Shown: piece after piece, positions 50,155 through 63,292 of the stretch | How positions within the stretch are numbered: position 1 is the stretch's first letter | Layout of the letters: the number at the start of each line of letters is the position of its first letter | Assembly: GCA_008638375.1 (NCBI GenBank) | Contig: CM018035.1 | Span: 28,493,807 to 28,557,806, forward strand | Direction: 5' to 3' | Source of the DNA: Nyssa sinensis | Lineage: Eukaryota > Streptophyta > Magnoliopsida > Cornales > Nyssaceae | Length of the DNA: 64,000 bases | Translations under genes and position numbers: made by a program | The notes under the pieces: generated by a model | Database searches by the model: none | What the model was told of the DNA's origin: nothing | The model's input: only the letters and a program-made list of their open reading frames with translations

Positions 50155-50457
50155 ATAATAAAGTGTAACTCTTTAGGTTTTGATTAAAAGTGAGCACAGA
50201 CACCTACAATAAAAGCAATATTAGGTCTACTACAAGTAATATTAAGTAGACTACCTATCATACTCCTATACAATATGGGATCAACATTTTTGCATGTGGT
50301 GTCTATGCTAAGCTTCGTGCTTGTACTCATAGGAGTCTCAACATGCTTAACACTTTCCATGCCAAATTTCTTTACCAACTCCTTGGCATATTTGGTTTGA
50401 GAGATAAAAATGCCATCTTTCATTTGTTGTACTAGGAGTCCAAGAAAGTGTAAAGCC
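50155..50457 (-). pseudogene. Ty1/copia reverse transcriptase fragment (C-terminal part)
   Basis: The minus strand reads HFLGLLVQQMKDGIFI, SQTKYAKELVKKFGMESVK, then YRSMIGSLLNITCSRPNIAF and VGVCAHF, landmarks of the copia RT C-terminus. One stop follows (TAA where CAA is usual), and the reading continues across the insertion into the RNase H at 38718. The fragment breaks off near 50457 against unrelated sequence, so the catalytic YVDD part is missing. Confidence 0.9.
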
Positions 50458-50890
50458 TTGTTATTTTAATAGAAATTAAAAAAATAATTAATGTTATATA
50501 AATTTAATTGAGTAAATTAAAGTAGTGGTACATGAAATGTAAATTATACCCAATAAAAATAAAAATGGATACGTGCAAATGAATTTAAAAGAATTTAGAC
50601 TTTCTTACGATTGTAAAAAAAAGACAAAAAGACCATTAATGAGATAATTGAGGAAAGGAAAGAATATGGGTAGATGGGTAATTGTATACATAAAAATGGT
50701 TAAAAGTGAGTGGTCAAAGGTTTTAATGTGGCTGAATCTCCACCACACAATTAATTCCAGACAAGCCAACACAGCTACACCTAAAACACACACATAGTTA
50801 AAATATGGCTAGGCTGGGGCAGAACACATACACACGCACACTGCTAGATAGCAGAGAGAAAAAGAGAGAAAGAGGGAAAGAAAGGAAAAA
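50458..50890. other. Unassigned AT-rich and GA-rich sequence
   Basis: I see no coding domain and no LTR terminus here. The interval separates two oppositely oriented copia remnants and ends in a GA-rich run (50855-50915). It may be a fragment of another LTR. Confidence 0.4.
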
Positions 50891-52758
50891 AAAAAAAAAG
50901 AAGAAAAAGAAGAATCAAACAAGATGGAACTCTTCAAAAAGGATCCTCTCATTTGCTTTGAATACCAAAAGTTGGGATATATAAATGCTGAATGTCCCCA
51001 ACTCAAAAGGGGTGGGAAGAATAGCAAAAAGAATGAAATGAAAACCACATGGGATGATTTAAAAGAAGAATCAAGTGACCAAAAAGTGGCCAGTTTCTAC
51101 CTTATAGAAAAAGAAGATGAGGTGATCTTTAACCTTAACCTCTCTCCTAGTTATGAAAAACCTCAAGATACATTTGAAGAATTTCATGATGAGCTTAAGA
51201 AACTTTCTTTCAAAAATGTTGATTTCAAAAAAAGAATTTCTCTTTTTTAAATGAAGTAAAAGATCTAAATGACATTTTGAAAAAGAAAAATGAACAACTT
51301 TGCTTGAAAAGCAACAATTTTGAAAATCTTGAAATAGAATATTCTTCTCTCCAAATGAAAGTTGAAGATTTATACTTCACTTTAAAGAAGTTTATTATAG
51401 GAAAGTGAAATCTTTGATAAAATTATCTCACAACAAATCTGTGTGTTTGATAAGGCTGGTTGGTGTTATAATACCTATACAAACTAAAAGTCGTATCAAA
51501 ACTTCTTTTTAAAAACTTCAAGTTCAAACTCATCAAGTTATGCTTATTCTTCAAATGGGTAAAGAAAATACTTGAAGTACAAAAGAAAAATGGTTTGAGT
51601 TCCAAAGGGACATCTACTTCCTAAGGCTAACTAAAAAGGGCCCAAAAAATATTTGGGGACCAAAGGGAGTCACCTAAGTGACTTTTGTAGGTGTGTCTCA
51701 AATCTTCTTCAAGTAAGGACAAATGGTTTCTTGCTAGTGGATGCTCAAAACACATGACTGAGGACAAGGCCAAGTTCACATATTTTACACCAAAGGATGG
51801 AGGATATGTGAGCTTTGAAGATAAGTCAACAAGTAAAATTGTTACCATTGGAATTTTAGGTAAAAAATCTTCTCTCTATGTATTTTGAAAATTTATTGCT
51901 TGTTAATGGTTTGAAACATTATTTGCTTAGCATTAGTCAAATTTGTGATAAAGTTTATGTTTCTATGTTTGAATCTAATACATGTTTAATAAAAAATGCA
52001 TATAACCATGAAAATGGGTTGTTTGTTGCATATTAAGATAATAATATTCGCTCTATAAATTTTGATGATATTGTCTCTCAAAATATTAAGTTGTTTGCAG
52101 TAATAAATGAAAATAGTTGGTTGTGGCATAGAAAATTAGGTCATATTAGTATGGATTTGATTTCAAACTTATCTAGGCATGAACTAGTTAAGGGCTTACC
52201 CAAAACTAAATTCATAAAAGATGTTGTTTCTGGTGTATGCCAACGAGGCAAACAAACAAAGTCCTCTTTCAAAAAGAATAAGGATATCTCAACCTTAAGG
52301 CCTTTACAACTATTGTATTTGGACTTGTTTGGACCAAATAGAGTAGCAAGTCTTAGAAGAAAATACTATGTCTTTGTAATTATTGATGATTACTCAAGAT
52401 ATATTTGGGTAGTCTTCCTTGTTCACAAATATGAGGTTTAAAAATTTTTGTAAGAGAATCTAAAATAAAAAATGCTACCTCATAAACGATCTAAGAAGTG
52501 ATAGAGGTAGAAAATTTGTTAATAAAGACAATGAAAAATATTGTGATAAAAATGAAGTTGGACATGATTTTTCTACACTTGGAACTCCTCAATAAAATGG
52601 TGTAATTCAAAGAAAAAATGGATCTCTCCAAAAAATGAGTAAAACAACTCTAAATGAACGTAATCTACCTAAATATTTTTGGACTGAAACGATGAACACT
52701 ACTTGTTGTGTAATTAATAAGGTATACATAACACCAAAGCTTAACAAAATACCCTATG
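50891..52758 (+). pseudogene. Second Ty1/copia remnant: gag end, protease, integrase
   Basis: In order it encodes a zinc-knuckle-like segment CFEYQKLGYINAEC (near 50960) in which the second Cys and the His of the CCHC pattern are both Tyr. A Lys/Glu-rich coiled-coil region and KGPKNIWGPKG (near 51640) follow. Then comes a protease-like FLASGCSKHMTED (near 51730), where the usual catalytic D of DSG is A. Next are GAG-pre-integrase NSWLWHRKLGHIS (near 52115) and integrase LDLFGPNRVAS and YVFVIIDDYSRYIWV, then SDRGRKFVN (near 52500) and NGVIQRKNGS. Stops and shifts are frequent. It is cut at 52758 by LTR L. It lies on the opposite strand to the other copia element, so it is a separate insertion. 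Confidence 0.85.
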
Positions 52759-53497
52759 TGTAACACCCCGACCCAATCTTATAGAGTAATTACAAATAAT
52801 GATGATTATTATTGGAGATTCACCCTAATGATTGTGGACATTTGTGCTTGATGCAAATAGTCTATGAATTTAGAAAAAAAGACACATTTGTGTACAATTA
52901 GCCATTAAATTGGTGATGGTCATTCTTAAAAACATGATTGAATGGCAAAGATTAATTCTAGATGACAAATCCTAGTAAGTGTTAATTATTGATTAAAACG
53001 TGAGTGATTTTAGGTAAATTATTAACAAGTACACTTAATTGCAACTAAGGTCCCTAATTCAATTGTGTAATTAAGTATGATACATTGGGACATGATGATA
53101 TTATGAGACATCATAATAAGATGATGATATGAAGTATTATGTTTGATCAAGATGCCACATGACAAGTGTGGTGTACTTACACCACAAATAACTTGAGCAT
53201 ACATATATATTGAAGATAGTGGAATTCTTTATGAATTTCTACTAAAAAATCTTATTTTTAAGATGATAAATACATGATAAAGTGATGAGATAGGAAATCT
53301 TGAAGTGGCCATGGGTGATAGGTGATAGGCCAAGAAGGGATTTCAAGTGCCATTTGGCACAACAATCTTATCAAAGAATCAAACCATATATAAATCCTTC
53401 TCACATAGCAATAATGTTGTGATTGTGTTGAGAGTAAGTTGTGGTTTGTCTACCTAGCCGAGAGAGATGAAAAGAAATGGGTGCATGTGTGTATATA
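52759..53497 (+). mobile_element. LTR L, 5' part (plus orientation)
   Basis: It starts TGTAACACCCCGACCC within the copia integrase. The target pentamer to the left is CTATG (52754-52758). I could not find the matching copy, so the 3' end is unresolved. The sequence probably resumes at 56064 after LTR H and again at 60885 after LTR I, because a plus-sense hairpin and acceptor motif is found at 56523-56567. Confidence 0.6.
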
Positions 53498-56063
53498 TGT
53501 CATGACCCAAGTTCTAAAACCCAAAGGTGGCCTGATTATTGATAGACTATCAATAAAGTCTATAGGGTTTTGTTGTCATAGAGTCACTTGGTATTTTTCA
53601 ATGTCAACCCCCTTATTTAGTTATTAATTAATTCATCATGATACTTTAAGTTTAACCATTTAGCCTCTTAAATAACCCTAATAATTCATCTTAGGTCTTA
53701 AGATATGTTAATTTGCAATTAAATAAACTTTAATCAATCATTGAAGCCTAGTTGGGGTAACCTTCTTAGAGTTTACATTTGAAATCATCATTTAGGTTCA
53801 CTTGCGCCCATTAAAATCAAAAGTATCTAATAAATTTTAGTTCTTTTTTAACCCTCAATAAATATATGAAAAACACTGTAGACCGATCAACCGGATCTCC
53901 AAAAGAATTTCAGAACTAAAATCCTTCAAAAGACGGGTCACCTAATTCGGTTGAACCTCTATCTGCTTACCTTGTGTTTTCAACTCTAATTTGGCCACCT
54001 AATTCAAATCCAATGCTTGCTAACTCGATTTTCCACACCATGTCACATTTTAAACTATATTCCCATGGGATTTCATACCATGAAGCCATTGATAATACCT
54101 ACAAATTCTCAAAACATACAAGCATTTTAATGATTTCAAGAGTTCTAACTCGCTCTATTTAACCCAAAACACTACCAACACTTCATATCTCAATCTTCCA
54201 AATCCAACATCATCAATAAAAATAATGCAAAATATTTATGAGTTTAATAAACATGCACTACAATTTTTCCAAAGTCATAGTGATACCTCTACATCAAAGA
54301 TGAAATAGTAATATAGAGGCTTTACATATGTTTCGTGAATATATCCAAAAAGTTTACATATCTCGCATAAAGTATTAGCATGCTTAACCATTACAAAATA
54401 TGAGTTGTAATTTAATACAGAAAATGGAGTTTCTTTCATCAAACAAAAGGAAACACATAAATGCTATAAGAAAACAAAGTGGCTTTCCATTATTAAGTCC
54501 CCAAATATGCTCAAAATGGTCTTTCAAGTGCTTCACTATCATGGCATGGGCTCTTTAATATTATTAAAGGCAAAGTGTAATTCTTTAATATTATTAAAGA
54601 CAAAGTGTTGGCCTTACTCTGATATCAAGCCCACATAACCCTAGACCTATTTTTGGAATTAGCCCTACTCTGATATCAATTCCACTGGGACTAGCCCTAC
54701 TCCAATATCAATTCCACCAGGACCGGCCCTACTCTGATATCAATCCTAAAATGACCCCGCGCGGGTTTACGACCCTAAACCAAGTGAAGACTCTATCCCC
54801 AACTCATACAAAGGTGTTGGGTCATGGACAAAATTGTTACATTTTATGTGTACTCGATATTTTGTTTATACCAAGGCATTTATACTTCAATCCATACTTC
54901 TAAAAACACAATGAATCAATACATAAGCATTTCAACAAATTCTTAGCGTGCAACAACAATATACATGCTTGTACAAACCAAGAATACAAATTAGACATGC
55001 CAAATGACAATATCTAGGTCTCATTTTCTAATCAAATAGATAATATAACATACAAATAGAGAAAATGTAAAGAGACACATCATACAATTTTATTTACATT
55101 CATTTTGATTGGTACACAACTACATAAAATGTCAAAATATACACAAGAATATCTCTATGCAAAAGAAATCTATAAATGAGTCATAATCATCATATTTTCA
55201 ACCTAACATTAGAAATATTACTTTTGTTTCGATGTTTGATGTGGTTTTAATAAAAAAACCCCCCAATTTTCTTGGACACCCTATCTTTGGTCATCCTAAA
55301 CAAAACTCCCAATGTCATCTAGTGCACCAATGTCACTTGTTGTATAGTTGAATATATGATTTGATTTCACAAGAAATTGTAAAAAAGAATAAGACTTAAT
55401 GAAGGAAATAGGGTTCCTCATTTTTAGCCGTGAGAGAGAGAGGGAGAGAGAAATTAGATTTTTGAGTGTGTTTGTAGAGACCAAAGATTCTCTTTTGGTC
55501 AAATGACCATTTTACCTCATTTTAAGTGGCCTACCTTTATTCTAACTTTTTCTTTTGGCAACTTTCATCCCCAAGACATGTAATTACACTCCCATGCCTA
55601 TTCCTTGCCTTGGATACCCTCTTGACCAATAAAGAGGCACCATGTGTCTAAGTCTAAAGTACCTACCAAGCTTCTTATAGAAGCTTTGTGCACTCACCAA
55701 TGTGCCACATGGCCAATTGGCCAAACGTGTGTGCATGAAAATAAACTATCTTGGAATTATACCAAAATTAGCACCTTAGCTAATTTCGACACACTGATTC
55801 CCAATATGTCCTCAATTTCTCCAAATCCAATCATTAGAATTTTCATAATTATCTGCATCTTGTATTTCAATGTGTGGCCCTCAGGCCCACACCAGTCTCG
55901 AATAAATTGCTAAAACCTCAATTCAATCTCAAAATATCATACTGATGGTTTACTAATCGATTTCACAATTGTTCTGGCACATCTTCATTTAATTAATCAC
56001 CTATCCTTAATTTAGACTAAAAAATTACCAAATTTCCCTTTGGTAGTTTTTCTGGTCTTTACG
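53498..56063 (-). mobile_element. LTR H (minus orientation), apparently solo
   Basis: The left terminus TGTCATGACCCAAG matches that of K (63293), and the right terminus GGTCTTTACG matches that of H' (31437) except for a final A to G change. It is about 2566 bp. GATATCA-rich repeats lie at 54620-54745 (CCTACTCTGATATCAA-type, four copies). No clear TSD is seen. Confidence 0.6.
54610..54750 (-). repeat. Short tandem repeat CCCTACTCTGATATCAA
   Basis: Four degenerate units of about 28-45 bp, each containing CTACTC(T/C)(G/A)ATATCAA, lie in LTR H. Confidence 0.75.
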
Positions 56064-56767
56064 TATTCATACACCTTGTGTGTGAAATTGTACAATGACT
56101 ACATCATGATTATGCCTATATTGGGCTATCTGTAGTAGCCATAGATTGTTGTAGTGACAATAGTAATGTTAACTGGGTAATTGGTATATAGTTGATTATA
56201 GTGTAAATTTATTGTCGTCAGTATAACTTTAATTGCATCGAATTGATATCTTGCTTCTAGCGAATTATTTATTGCAATTTTATAATTGATTGACAAATTA
56301 ATTATTCCTCTGATCACCAAATTGATTGTGTTGAATTCTCAAATTAATCTATTGTATTTCAAATTGATTTAATGTTTGATTGATGTTTTAAATTGTAATG
56401 GTTCACATCTTGTACTGATTGATTGATTGAAAAACTTAGATCGGTGAAGAATTGATTAAATCTTCTTTTAACTTCAAAACTCCATTGGTTAAAACCCATA
56501 ACAAAGTGCCTTGATTACTCATGAGCTTAGAAAAGCTCATATGGATTTATTCAAACATTTTCAGGTCTATTATAGAGAAAAGAAAAGATAGTAAGTTAAG
56601 ATTGAGAAGTTTTTGAGCTTAGAAGGAACATGAAAGAGATGTAGCATAGAATATTGCAATTGTTTTGAGGATGACATGCGAATAGTAGGCAACAACTTAG
56701 ATCAAGAAGAAGTACGATAGACTAGCAGACCTGTGTTATTTGTTAGTTATTTAATGAATATATATAA
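56064..56767 (+). mobile_element. Probable middle part of LTR L
   Basis: This holds the hairpin GAGCTT...AAGCTC (56523-56538) followed by TTTTCAGG (56560-56567) in the plus sense, as in the other plus-strand LTRs. Its left and right limits are the insertions H and I. Confidence 0.45.
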
Positions 56768-57096
56768 TGTCACGACCCGAAACCCACCCTATGCGGATCT
56801 CGTGTCGCAGGGCCGACCCGAAAGTCGTCCCTACTTTTTCCATTCCTGTGTCATAGTACTAATATGCAAAGTACTAAAATCTTAAAACAATAACAGCGGA
56901 AGTCTTATCAATAACCATAATCAGCGGAAGTCTTTTCAATACATGATATGGTTCTACAATAACAAAAATAAGAACCAGACATAACCAGCACCCATGGGTG
57001 GTGAATACATAGGAGAACTAAACATAGACTGGTATAGTTCCTCAAAATGTCCTCCTACGCTCTCAGACTCCTACTGGGGTCTTGTAGTGTCATTAC

Positions 57097-58263
57097 CTGA
57101 AATGGGGGTAAATAGGGTGGAATGAGCTACGAGAGCTCAGTAAGTAAAAACAGATCTCCGACACTGGTATCGATGAAATATGAATCCATGAATAAGATTA
57201 TGATAGCCAATCATAAGAAAAGAGATGCTGGGATAGCCAATGAGAACAGTTTCCCTGAGGGCCAATGAACAATAGGTCACAATGTACAATTAGGAGTAAA
57301 TGGATACAACATCAACATGAAACTCTCAATAACAATGTATCAACATGAATGTACTTCCATAATAAATCGATCACAATCAAATCAATAAAGGATGTCCTCT
57401 CAATGTAAGATAAGTCATAAGAAATAGTGTCATTTAACAATTATAGTCATATCAATCAAATAAAAGATGCTTTTATTCTGTGTCAGGGCTCGGCACACCC
57501 TCGGTCTTTTGGGGCCCGGCATACGCCCTAGTGAATTGCCATATGTCCGTTCACGGACTTGCCCGTAGGTCTCCAGTCAATCAGAAAGCATCAAATGGAT
57601 ATTGTGACTGAACACAAATCCGGTATACATAAACATTACATGATTATAAGGGATTCCATAAGAGTATAAAAATGGAATATCATATATACAATGAAAGCAT
57701 AACAGTAGGCCTTTCAAGGCATGGATCAACATGATAATAATGATATAGCAGTCAATCAATGTCCACAAGATAGAACAATATCACATTGTGGAAAACAAAT
57801 AATATCAGATACGTTCAAGAGTACAAGTTTGGCAGTAAGGAGAATAAACTTGGCTTGGAAACACCATATGGAAGAGAAAGTGAATTTACTTACCTCTAAA
57901 TGCAGTCCTATATCAGAAATCCATGAGTTTGCCCTTTTCTTTCGAGTTCCCTATATATAAGTGGATACATCTCAGAATTAATGTTATTCATCAAATTTTA
58001 TGCCTTGCTATCTTCAGTATCTCTAACACTAATTTAGACTTTACCATTGAGTCCGGAACGCCGAAGAAAGTCGGTTTAGGCATTCTTAGAATTTCAAGGC
58101 ATGATAATAATGATATAGCAGTCAATCAATGTCCACAAGATAGAACAATATCACATTGTGGAAAACAAATAATATCAGATACGTTCAAGAGTACAAGTTT
58201 GGCAGTAAGGAGAATAAACTTGGCTTGGAAACACCATATGGAAGAGAAAGTGAATTTACTTAC
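57097..58263 (-). other. Intron-like unit in LTR I with two alternative donors
   Basis: Minus-strand donors GAG|GTAAGTAAAT lie at 57893 and, through the tandem duplication, at 58263. The acceptor CATTTCAG|GTAATG ends at 57097. The hairpin GAGCT...AGCTC is at 57124-57138. Confidence 0.45.
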
Positions 58264-58466
58264 CTCTAAATGCAGTCCTATATCAGAAATCCGTGAGTTT
58301 ACCCTTTTCTTTCGAGTTCCCTATATATAAGTGGATACATCTCAGAATTAATGCTATTCATCAAATTTCATGCCTTGCTATCTTCAGTATCTCTAACACT
58401 AATTTAGACTTTACCATTGAGTCCGGAACGCCGAAGAAAGTCGGTTTAGGCATTCTTAGAATTTAA
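57727..58466 (-). repeat. Tandem duplication, 2 x 370 bp
   Basis: Two copies lie 370 bp apart with only about four differences seen. Each contains the minus-strand TATATATAGGGAACTCGAAAG promoter-like motif and the GTAAGT donor-like site. One copy corresponds to the single copy in LTR F (about 18350-18540). Confidence 0.93.
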
Positions 58467-58894
58467 TTCGGCTTTGACATGTTAGGGGCAATTTGGTAAT
58501 TTATACCTTAACGTGTCTAAATTTTTCAGAGTCTCATCTCGTGAAACGAACCCCACCATTAGATTCAGAATATTTAAATTAGTCAAAATCCACTATTTGT
58601 TTATTTAATTCGGACCTCGTTTGACTTATTTATAGGGCAGGGGCATTTTGGTCATTTTGACATTTTTACGGGTCTTAAATTTTTTGGGACCTCATCTCAT
58701 GTCGTGGACCTCACCAATGGACTCAGGAGGTCCGAGATAATAGGAATACGTATATAACTTATCTTAATTGGACACCGGGCATTTCGGGTCTATTTAATTT
58801 AATTAAATAATTTTAATTAAATTAAATTCATATAATATGATATATATATATATATATATATATTGTTTGCAATATATTAACGGATGAAATGGGT

Positions 58895-58955
58895 GGCACG
58901 CTGGCCAACGTGTCACCTCTCCCTCAAAAGATACCGCGTTCGAATCATACAAGGT
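58895..58955 (+). other. Weak tRNA-like module in LTR I
   Basis: CTGGCCAACG and CGTTCGAATCA (58937-58947) resemble A and B boxes but are degraded. A stronger module lies 160 bp further right. Confidence 0.35.
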
Positions 58956-58996
58956 GCAATCGCACCTTTTTATTTTCTGATTTGATTTATAATAGA

Positions 58997-59028
<32 letters not shown>

Positions 59029-59057
59029 CACACTCTGTTGGTAATTGTTCACATGTG

Positions 59058-59132
59058 TGCGCGTGGCCAAGTGGTAAAAGGAGAGGGTTGGGCACGTGAG
59101 GTCAGGGGTTCGAACCCTAGGGACTGCAATTT
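59058..59132 (+). other. tRNA-like module in LTR I
   Basis: The A-box TGGCCAAGTGG (59064-59074) and B-box GGTTCGAACCC (59107-59117) both fit the tRNA promoter consensus. The interval is about tRNA length. It is antisense to LTR I. Acceptor-stem pairing is poor, so this is probably not a functional tRNA. Confidence 0.6.
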
Positions 59133-60007
59133 TTCCTTCTTCTTTTAAAAACTTAACAGTTTTATATATATATATATATATATATACACGTATTAGCCCC
59201 AAACGACGCCGTTGTATTAATGCGGTGGCAACTCTAGAAACCACCACGTATCCGAGTCGACTCAGTTAGGGTTTTTAAAACCGAATTGACCCACTATTGT
59301 CTTCCCCAACGAATCCTCCTTGTTGCCCTAATTTTCGAAGCTTAAAAGCTTTCATTTTCGTGCGTTTTGGTTTGCTCAAACTCCACTGTTTTTAACCTAA
59401 TCCATTTCTGGAACAACAAGGATCATTTTGGCATTCGTTTTAGAGGTTGTATTGGCCTCGCGAGTTCGGGCAGAGGGTTGATAATCCAACCTGCAACTCG
59501 TTCGTAAATGCTCATTTTTTAGCCAAATTACATGGGGTTTGTTCTGTTATGATCCTTTCTTCATGTGGTTTCAGTTTCCATTCATAAAAGTGGGTTTAAC
59601 AGTGATTTCGTGAGGTTGGGTTTTGAAACCCGTACCTGCAACTTGACCTTTGAAGGTCATTTCTAGGGCTTTGTGATCGCGTTCATGCATTTTTAGAATG
59701 CCAGTAGGGTCTAGTTCAGGTCTCGATAAGCCAAATGGGATTTGGTGGTGACGGATTCAGACCTGTTGTAAGCAAGGTCTCCCATGGCTGCCTTGTGTAC
59801 GGTTGAGGGTTTCTAATGTTTTCATGGCCTGATTTTATGCTTAATCATGTCTAAACATATTATAACCATCACATACTCAAAATCAAAGCTTAAAACAGTT
59901 CATACGTAGAGAAATTCTAGAGAGAGAAAAATGATAGTTCCATGTATTCTCACCTTTCTCCTTCGGTTTCTCTCCTCTTTTCCCTTGCTTTCCTCCTCTG
60001 AATATCC

Positions 60008-60012
<5 letters not shown>

Positions 60013-60046
<34 letters not shown>
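60013..60046. repeat. (CT)n microsatellite in LTR I
   Basis: A CT run of about 34 bp lies in the 5' third of the LTR, comparable in position with the tracts of B, D and E. Confidence 0.9.
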
Positions 60047-60054
<8 letters not shown>

Positions 60055-60884
60055 TTTCGTGTGATTAAATAGTGGTGTGGGCAGGTGTATTCAATTATGT
60101 ATATATGTATATAGGTGGATATACTTGATCATTGCAAATTCTGATTTCCCCACCAACTAGCTTTCCTCTTGCTTGTTGCAGCAACTCAAATGAGTGCTCT
60201 TCATGTTACTATTTGACGCAGGCCATCATTGGCTGTGTGGGTTTGTTTTGTTTTGCATGTATATATATATATATATATACATATAATATAACTCACACTC
60301 TAATACACACCTCTCCACCGACACACACACACTTTCCCTCTTCTGCACACACATACTTTAAACATTTACTTATATATATATATATATATATTTTAATATA
60401 CACACATGCATGTTATTCACACATGTATACATACTTGGTCACATGTATTCATACACAATACACCTTTTAGTGTGTGTAGGTGTGTGTGTCTTGATATTTA
60501 ATTATAACTAATTATTAATTAAATTAATTAATCATTTTAAATTAATTAATTGTTTTCTTAAGTGTAGGCATCTTTACACTAATTTTCTCTTAACCTCAGT
60601 AATTGCACACATGCACCGTATTTTAGATATATTGCATGTGTATACGTATGCATGCATGCATGGAACTGCACGTGTGCACGTATTACGAGGCTGGGTTCTG
60701 GGTCACTAGACATGGCCCGGCATTGGTCACATAACTGACAGGGTTCACATTTTAAGATCGTGCAATGAAATCGGTATTCATCAAAATATAGAGTTTAAAC
60801 ATCTCGGGTTACAACTGATAGTACGCTACTCGACCCAGCTTACCTCGGTATACGTGCTAACCTGCGTCAGGGTATTACATATAA

Positions 60885-62325
60885 TGGGCTCACAATGTTA
60901 TAAACTTTACACAAATTGTACAATGTATATTTATGAAGTAGTTTTACGTTGCAAGTATGATTGCATTAACTCAAAAAAACACCTATGAATTTTCGTTATT
61001 GACTATTGATTTAAAAATGTAATTAACTTGGGACTGAATCGAAGGCCTTACAACTAGTCACATTCTGCAATCTACATAAGGTAGGTTCCGATATAGGACT
61101 ACACCTCGACTAGTACTTGTTGATTCACTTTGGCAGCATTTTTACTAGGGCTTCTTAGATCAAGCCCTTGGTTTGGGTAGGGCTTCGGCTAGGACTCCTT
61201 GGTTCGGGATCTTTTGGATAGCACTTCAGTCTTGTGCAATGGTAAGGACCTTGGAGGTTTTATGTGTAGGAGTGGAAAAAGAACGGATAGACATTACTTT
61301 AGCAGCATTTGGATATTAAATTTAGGTCCCTTAAGATGGTGGTCAAGTGGGTTTAATTATAGGCAAAATATGGAGATTTGACCTAATGGCCCATAATGAA
61401 TCTCACCAATAGAAGGTTGAGATCATGCCTTGAATGATAATTACTATAAATTAAAAATAAAAAAAATATATACTAATTATCCTATGAATGAATATCCTAA
61501 TTAAATAATTTAAAATGAAAATGAAAAATGGTAAGAACCAATGAAATGCCTATCTACCATGATGAACCAATGAGACACTAAAAAAATTATAGTTTAATTC
61601 TAATTAAACTCTAAAAATGGTATAATTAAGGAGAAGTTTCCTAACCATCTAAACTCTCTATATATAATAAATAAGTGAACCAATGGCATGATTGTCTATA
61701 ACTTGTAGGCCAATCATAATGCACCTAAATGAAATAGGTCAATGAATATTTTAAATGAAATGGACCAATCATATGAATGTCTACTATTTATAGACCAATC
61801 ACAATCAAGATGACACCTAATGCACTAATGAGATTTAAGATAAATCACATTTAAAATATGATAAATCCTAAAATACAAATGGTAAATCCTAAAAATAAAA
61901 ATGATAATTATCATTCAAGATTACCAAATTGCCCCCAATTTGGTGGAGAGTCTTTAGATTGCCCCCCATGACATAAGAAATGACCAAATTGCCAATAATT
62001 GTCCTTAAATGGATGAAATTACCAAATTACCCCCAAATGGGTAAAGTGGCATGGAAATTATAGAAACACCTTTCAAATGATTAAAGTGACCTACTAAGGG
62101 TAAGACTATGCCAGAATTACCAAAACGTCCTTTAAAGGGAAAAATGGTGCCAAAATTATCGATATACCCCTAGGTGCCGAAATTTACAAAATGACCAAAG
62201 TGCCCTCAGTGGCTGAAATATGTGAAATTACTAAAATACCCCTAGGCAAGAAATATTATAGTAACGTATGAAAAATGATGAAACTACCCCTATGCAATCA
62301 AGGGTCACAAAATGAGGTATCTACA
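60885..62325. mobile_element. Right part of LTR L and LTR M (minus), boundary not resolved
   Basis: The right end reads GAGGTATCTACA at 62325, the complement of a TGTAGATACCTC start as in C and G. Sequence just left of it (about 61910-62300) has ATTACCAAAATGCCCC-type repeats. The 60885-61400 part looks like the continuation of LTR L. I could not find the junction or the TSD. Confidence 0.4.
61910..62300 (-). repeat. Degenerate repeats with AAATTACCAAAATGCCCC core
   Basis: At least eight irregularly spaced (about 35-60 bp) copies of the core occur. The core matches the hairpin array of the other LTRs but with shorter spacing. Confidence 0.6.
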
Positions 62326-63292
62326 AAAACATTTAGTTATCCATGATTAAGAACATTTTGATGCTGTATTAAAGCATGCCATGTTTAAAACTGTATCTTA
62401 ACTAAAATTGCATCATAATGGTGAAATAGGTGTACCAAAAATGCATTAGACAAGAATAATGGCACTAAACTGTATCTTAACTAAAATTGTATCTAACTGG
62501 TAAAGCAAGTGTACCAAAAATGCATTAGGCAAGAATAATGGCACCATTTCAATGTACAAGGTTACTTAGCTGTGGTCCAAATTCCATGATTATATCCTTA
62601 TTGACTTGCTTCTATAGTCAACTTGTTTTTCTTTCCGTACTAGTGATCTTGGATCATAGAGCATAACATATTTGACACTGAGTTAGAATATATCTTAGCT
62701 TATAATTTTAGTTGCTCAATACTTCTAGTCCTTATGGACTCAGTCTTACCTATTAGGAGACCCTTAGATCTTAAATTTAGGGTTCTTTAAGGCTTTTTTG
62801 TTCATCCGATGCTTATTCTAGCCTTTAGGGGCATTTTGGTAATTTTATAATTTATGTCTCGTAATGTTTTACACTTAATTTTCCTAAACATACTTCAATT
62901 TTTAGCTCAGAAGGTCCTAAAACCTTAAGGTAGGACCCCTTATCCTTATTAGAGTCCATTTGGTAGCTTAACAATACAATAGGGATATAATTGAAATTAT
63001 CCTAATTAAATGAACTTTTGCAGCTTGGTATGGGTTTTCTTCCCCATGAGGTTTCCCACGTATAAATGGGTGTCATGGTCATTTATTTTTCTATGAATGC
63101 ATTATGTTTATTTTAATTGTTATGCTTGCAATGATTACATGAACTTAAGATTTTAAATATTCAACAAGAAAATATTTTTCTATAGTAATTCATCTTGATC
63201 GGCAAGAATTTTATAAATCTAAGTTCCTAATTAATTAAATTTTGGTTTAGTTGATTAAAAAGTTATATAAATCTTTTCGCACTTTGATAGGC
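62326..63292. mobile_element. Unassigned LTR-like sequence
   Basis: This holds a 79-bp tandem duplication (about 62389-62546) and a minus-sense GGGGCATTTTGGTAATTTT motif (62828-62846) typical of the LTRs here. No terminus is resolved. Confidence 0.4.

Larger units (their letters stand above)
56768..60879 (-). mobile_element. Solo LTR I (minus orientation)
   Basis: It starts TGTCACGACCCGAAACCC and ends GTCAGGGTATTACA. TATAA is duplicated at 56763-56767 and 60880-60884. The 4112 bp are one LTR of the F/J family. It contains two antisense tRNA-like modules, a 370-bp promoter-region duplication, several (TA)n tracts, a long (CT)n tract and the usual donor, hairpin and acceptor series. Confidence 0.87.

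Noticed and set aside
50155..52758. Treating the two copia remnants as one element
   Set aside because: RT and RNase H are on the minus strand while gag, protease and integrase are on the plus strand, with unrelated sequence between. They are two insertions or an inversion that cannot be shown from this window.
53498..56063. A TSD for LTR H
   Set aside because: The flanking pentamers ATATA and TATTC do not match, and shifting the borders does not give a convincing pair.
59058..59132. A functional tRNA gene
   Set aside because: A and B boxes are good, but acceptor-stem pairing and a plausible anticodon arm are not evident, and comparable modules recur in other LTRs. It is listed as tRNA-like only.
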